This document shows, piece after piece, positions 61,837-61,926 of a stretch of DNA of 61,926 nucleotides. The number at the start of each line of letters is the position of its first letter. Position 1 is the first letter of the stretch. Both the position numbers and the translations under genes were made by a program. The stretch lies in assembly GCA_934086485.1 (NCBI GenBank), contig CAKOIF010000008.1, positions 1-61,926 of the forward strand. The letters run 5' to 3'. Source of the stretch: an uncultured Bacilli bacterium (lineage in GTDB: Bacteria; Bacillota_I; Bacilli_A; RF39; UBA660). The notes below the pieces were generated by a model. The model had not been told where the DNA came from and searched no databases. It worked only from the letters and a program-made list of their open reading frames with translations.

Positions 61837-61926
61837 AAAATGTAAGCGTTTTTTTTAATATTTTTGAAAAAATGTTTTAATATAAAACTGATAACATTAT
61901 TTAAATATTTTATAAAATATATTATA

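Overview
The window is AT-rich throughout, with TAA-dominated stops and TGA also used as an ordinary stop (for example at the ends of dnaE, the gene before mscL, and recD2). It carries both polC and dnaE, yqeG-yqeH, a 6S-like RNA, recD2, rarA and a CotY/CotZ-like cysteine-rich protein. Together these point to a low-GC Bacillota (Bacilli) lineage near the Mollicutes, of the uncultured gut type (for example RF39-like). The lineage call is inference; no rRNA is present to settle it.

Layout. 1-3.6 kb is accessory: two XRE regulators, an IS4-type transposase and two zinc-ribbon membrane protein genes that share the same pair of palindromic operators. 3.8-5.9 kb holds a lysine-rich membrane protein, mscL and deoD. 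6.1-11.4 kb encodes a large surface protein, whose last ~55 codons use codons unlike the rest, and a convergent two-gene operon for a Cys-rich repeat protein and its membrane partner. 11.6-13.8 kb has a HEVGH metallopeptidase, a decayed DUF1016/YhcG copy full of covarying hairpins, and an intact YhcG. 13.8-24.4 kb is a housekeeping block: dnaE-polC-yqeG-yqeH-mutL, tightly packed or overlapping.

24.5-25.8 kb is the most striking region. A DUF3800 protein gene is followed by three small-RNA units on the opposite strand, each with promoter, folded body and terminator. Two are paralogues with a 33-nt identical core and a covarying hairpin. The third promoter overlaps, end to end, that of a membrane-anchored serpin. 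26.9-32.6 kb has a HerA-like ATPase, small genes, the 6S-like RNA, tcdA and dxs; gpsA and rarA lie opposite. 35.1-39.4 kb is a six-gene operon of unrecognised proteins with two more HEVGH metallopeptidases.

39.4-44.5 kb holds small genes, an FtsW/RodA protein, an EIIB-like domain lacking its phospho-acceptor Cys, the CotY/Z-like protein, dinJ-yafQ and hicAB toxin-antitoxin pairs, and an SH3b protein. 44.6-56.8 kb is an array of five large paralogues (about 717-802 aa) with near-identical spacers that carry terminator and promoter, plus one small membrane coiled-coil gene. 56.8-57.8 kb holds a Nudix pseudogene with two in-frame TAA codons and a surface-protein tail fragment. The window ends with a small membrane protein, mtaB and recD2.
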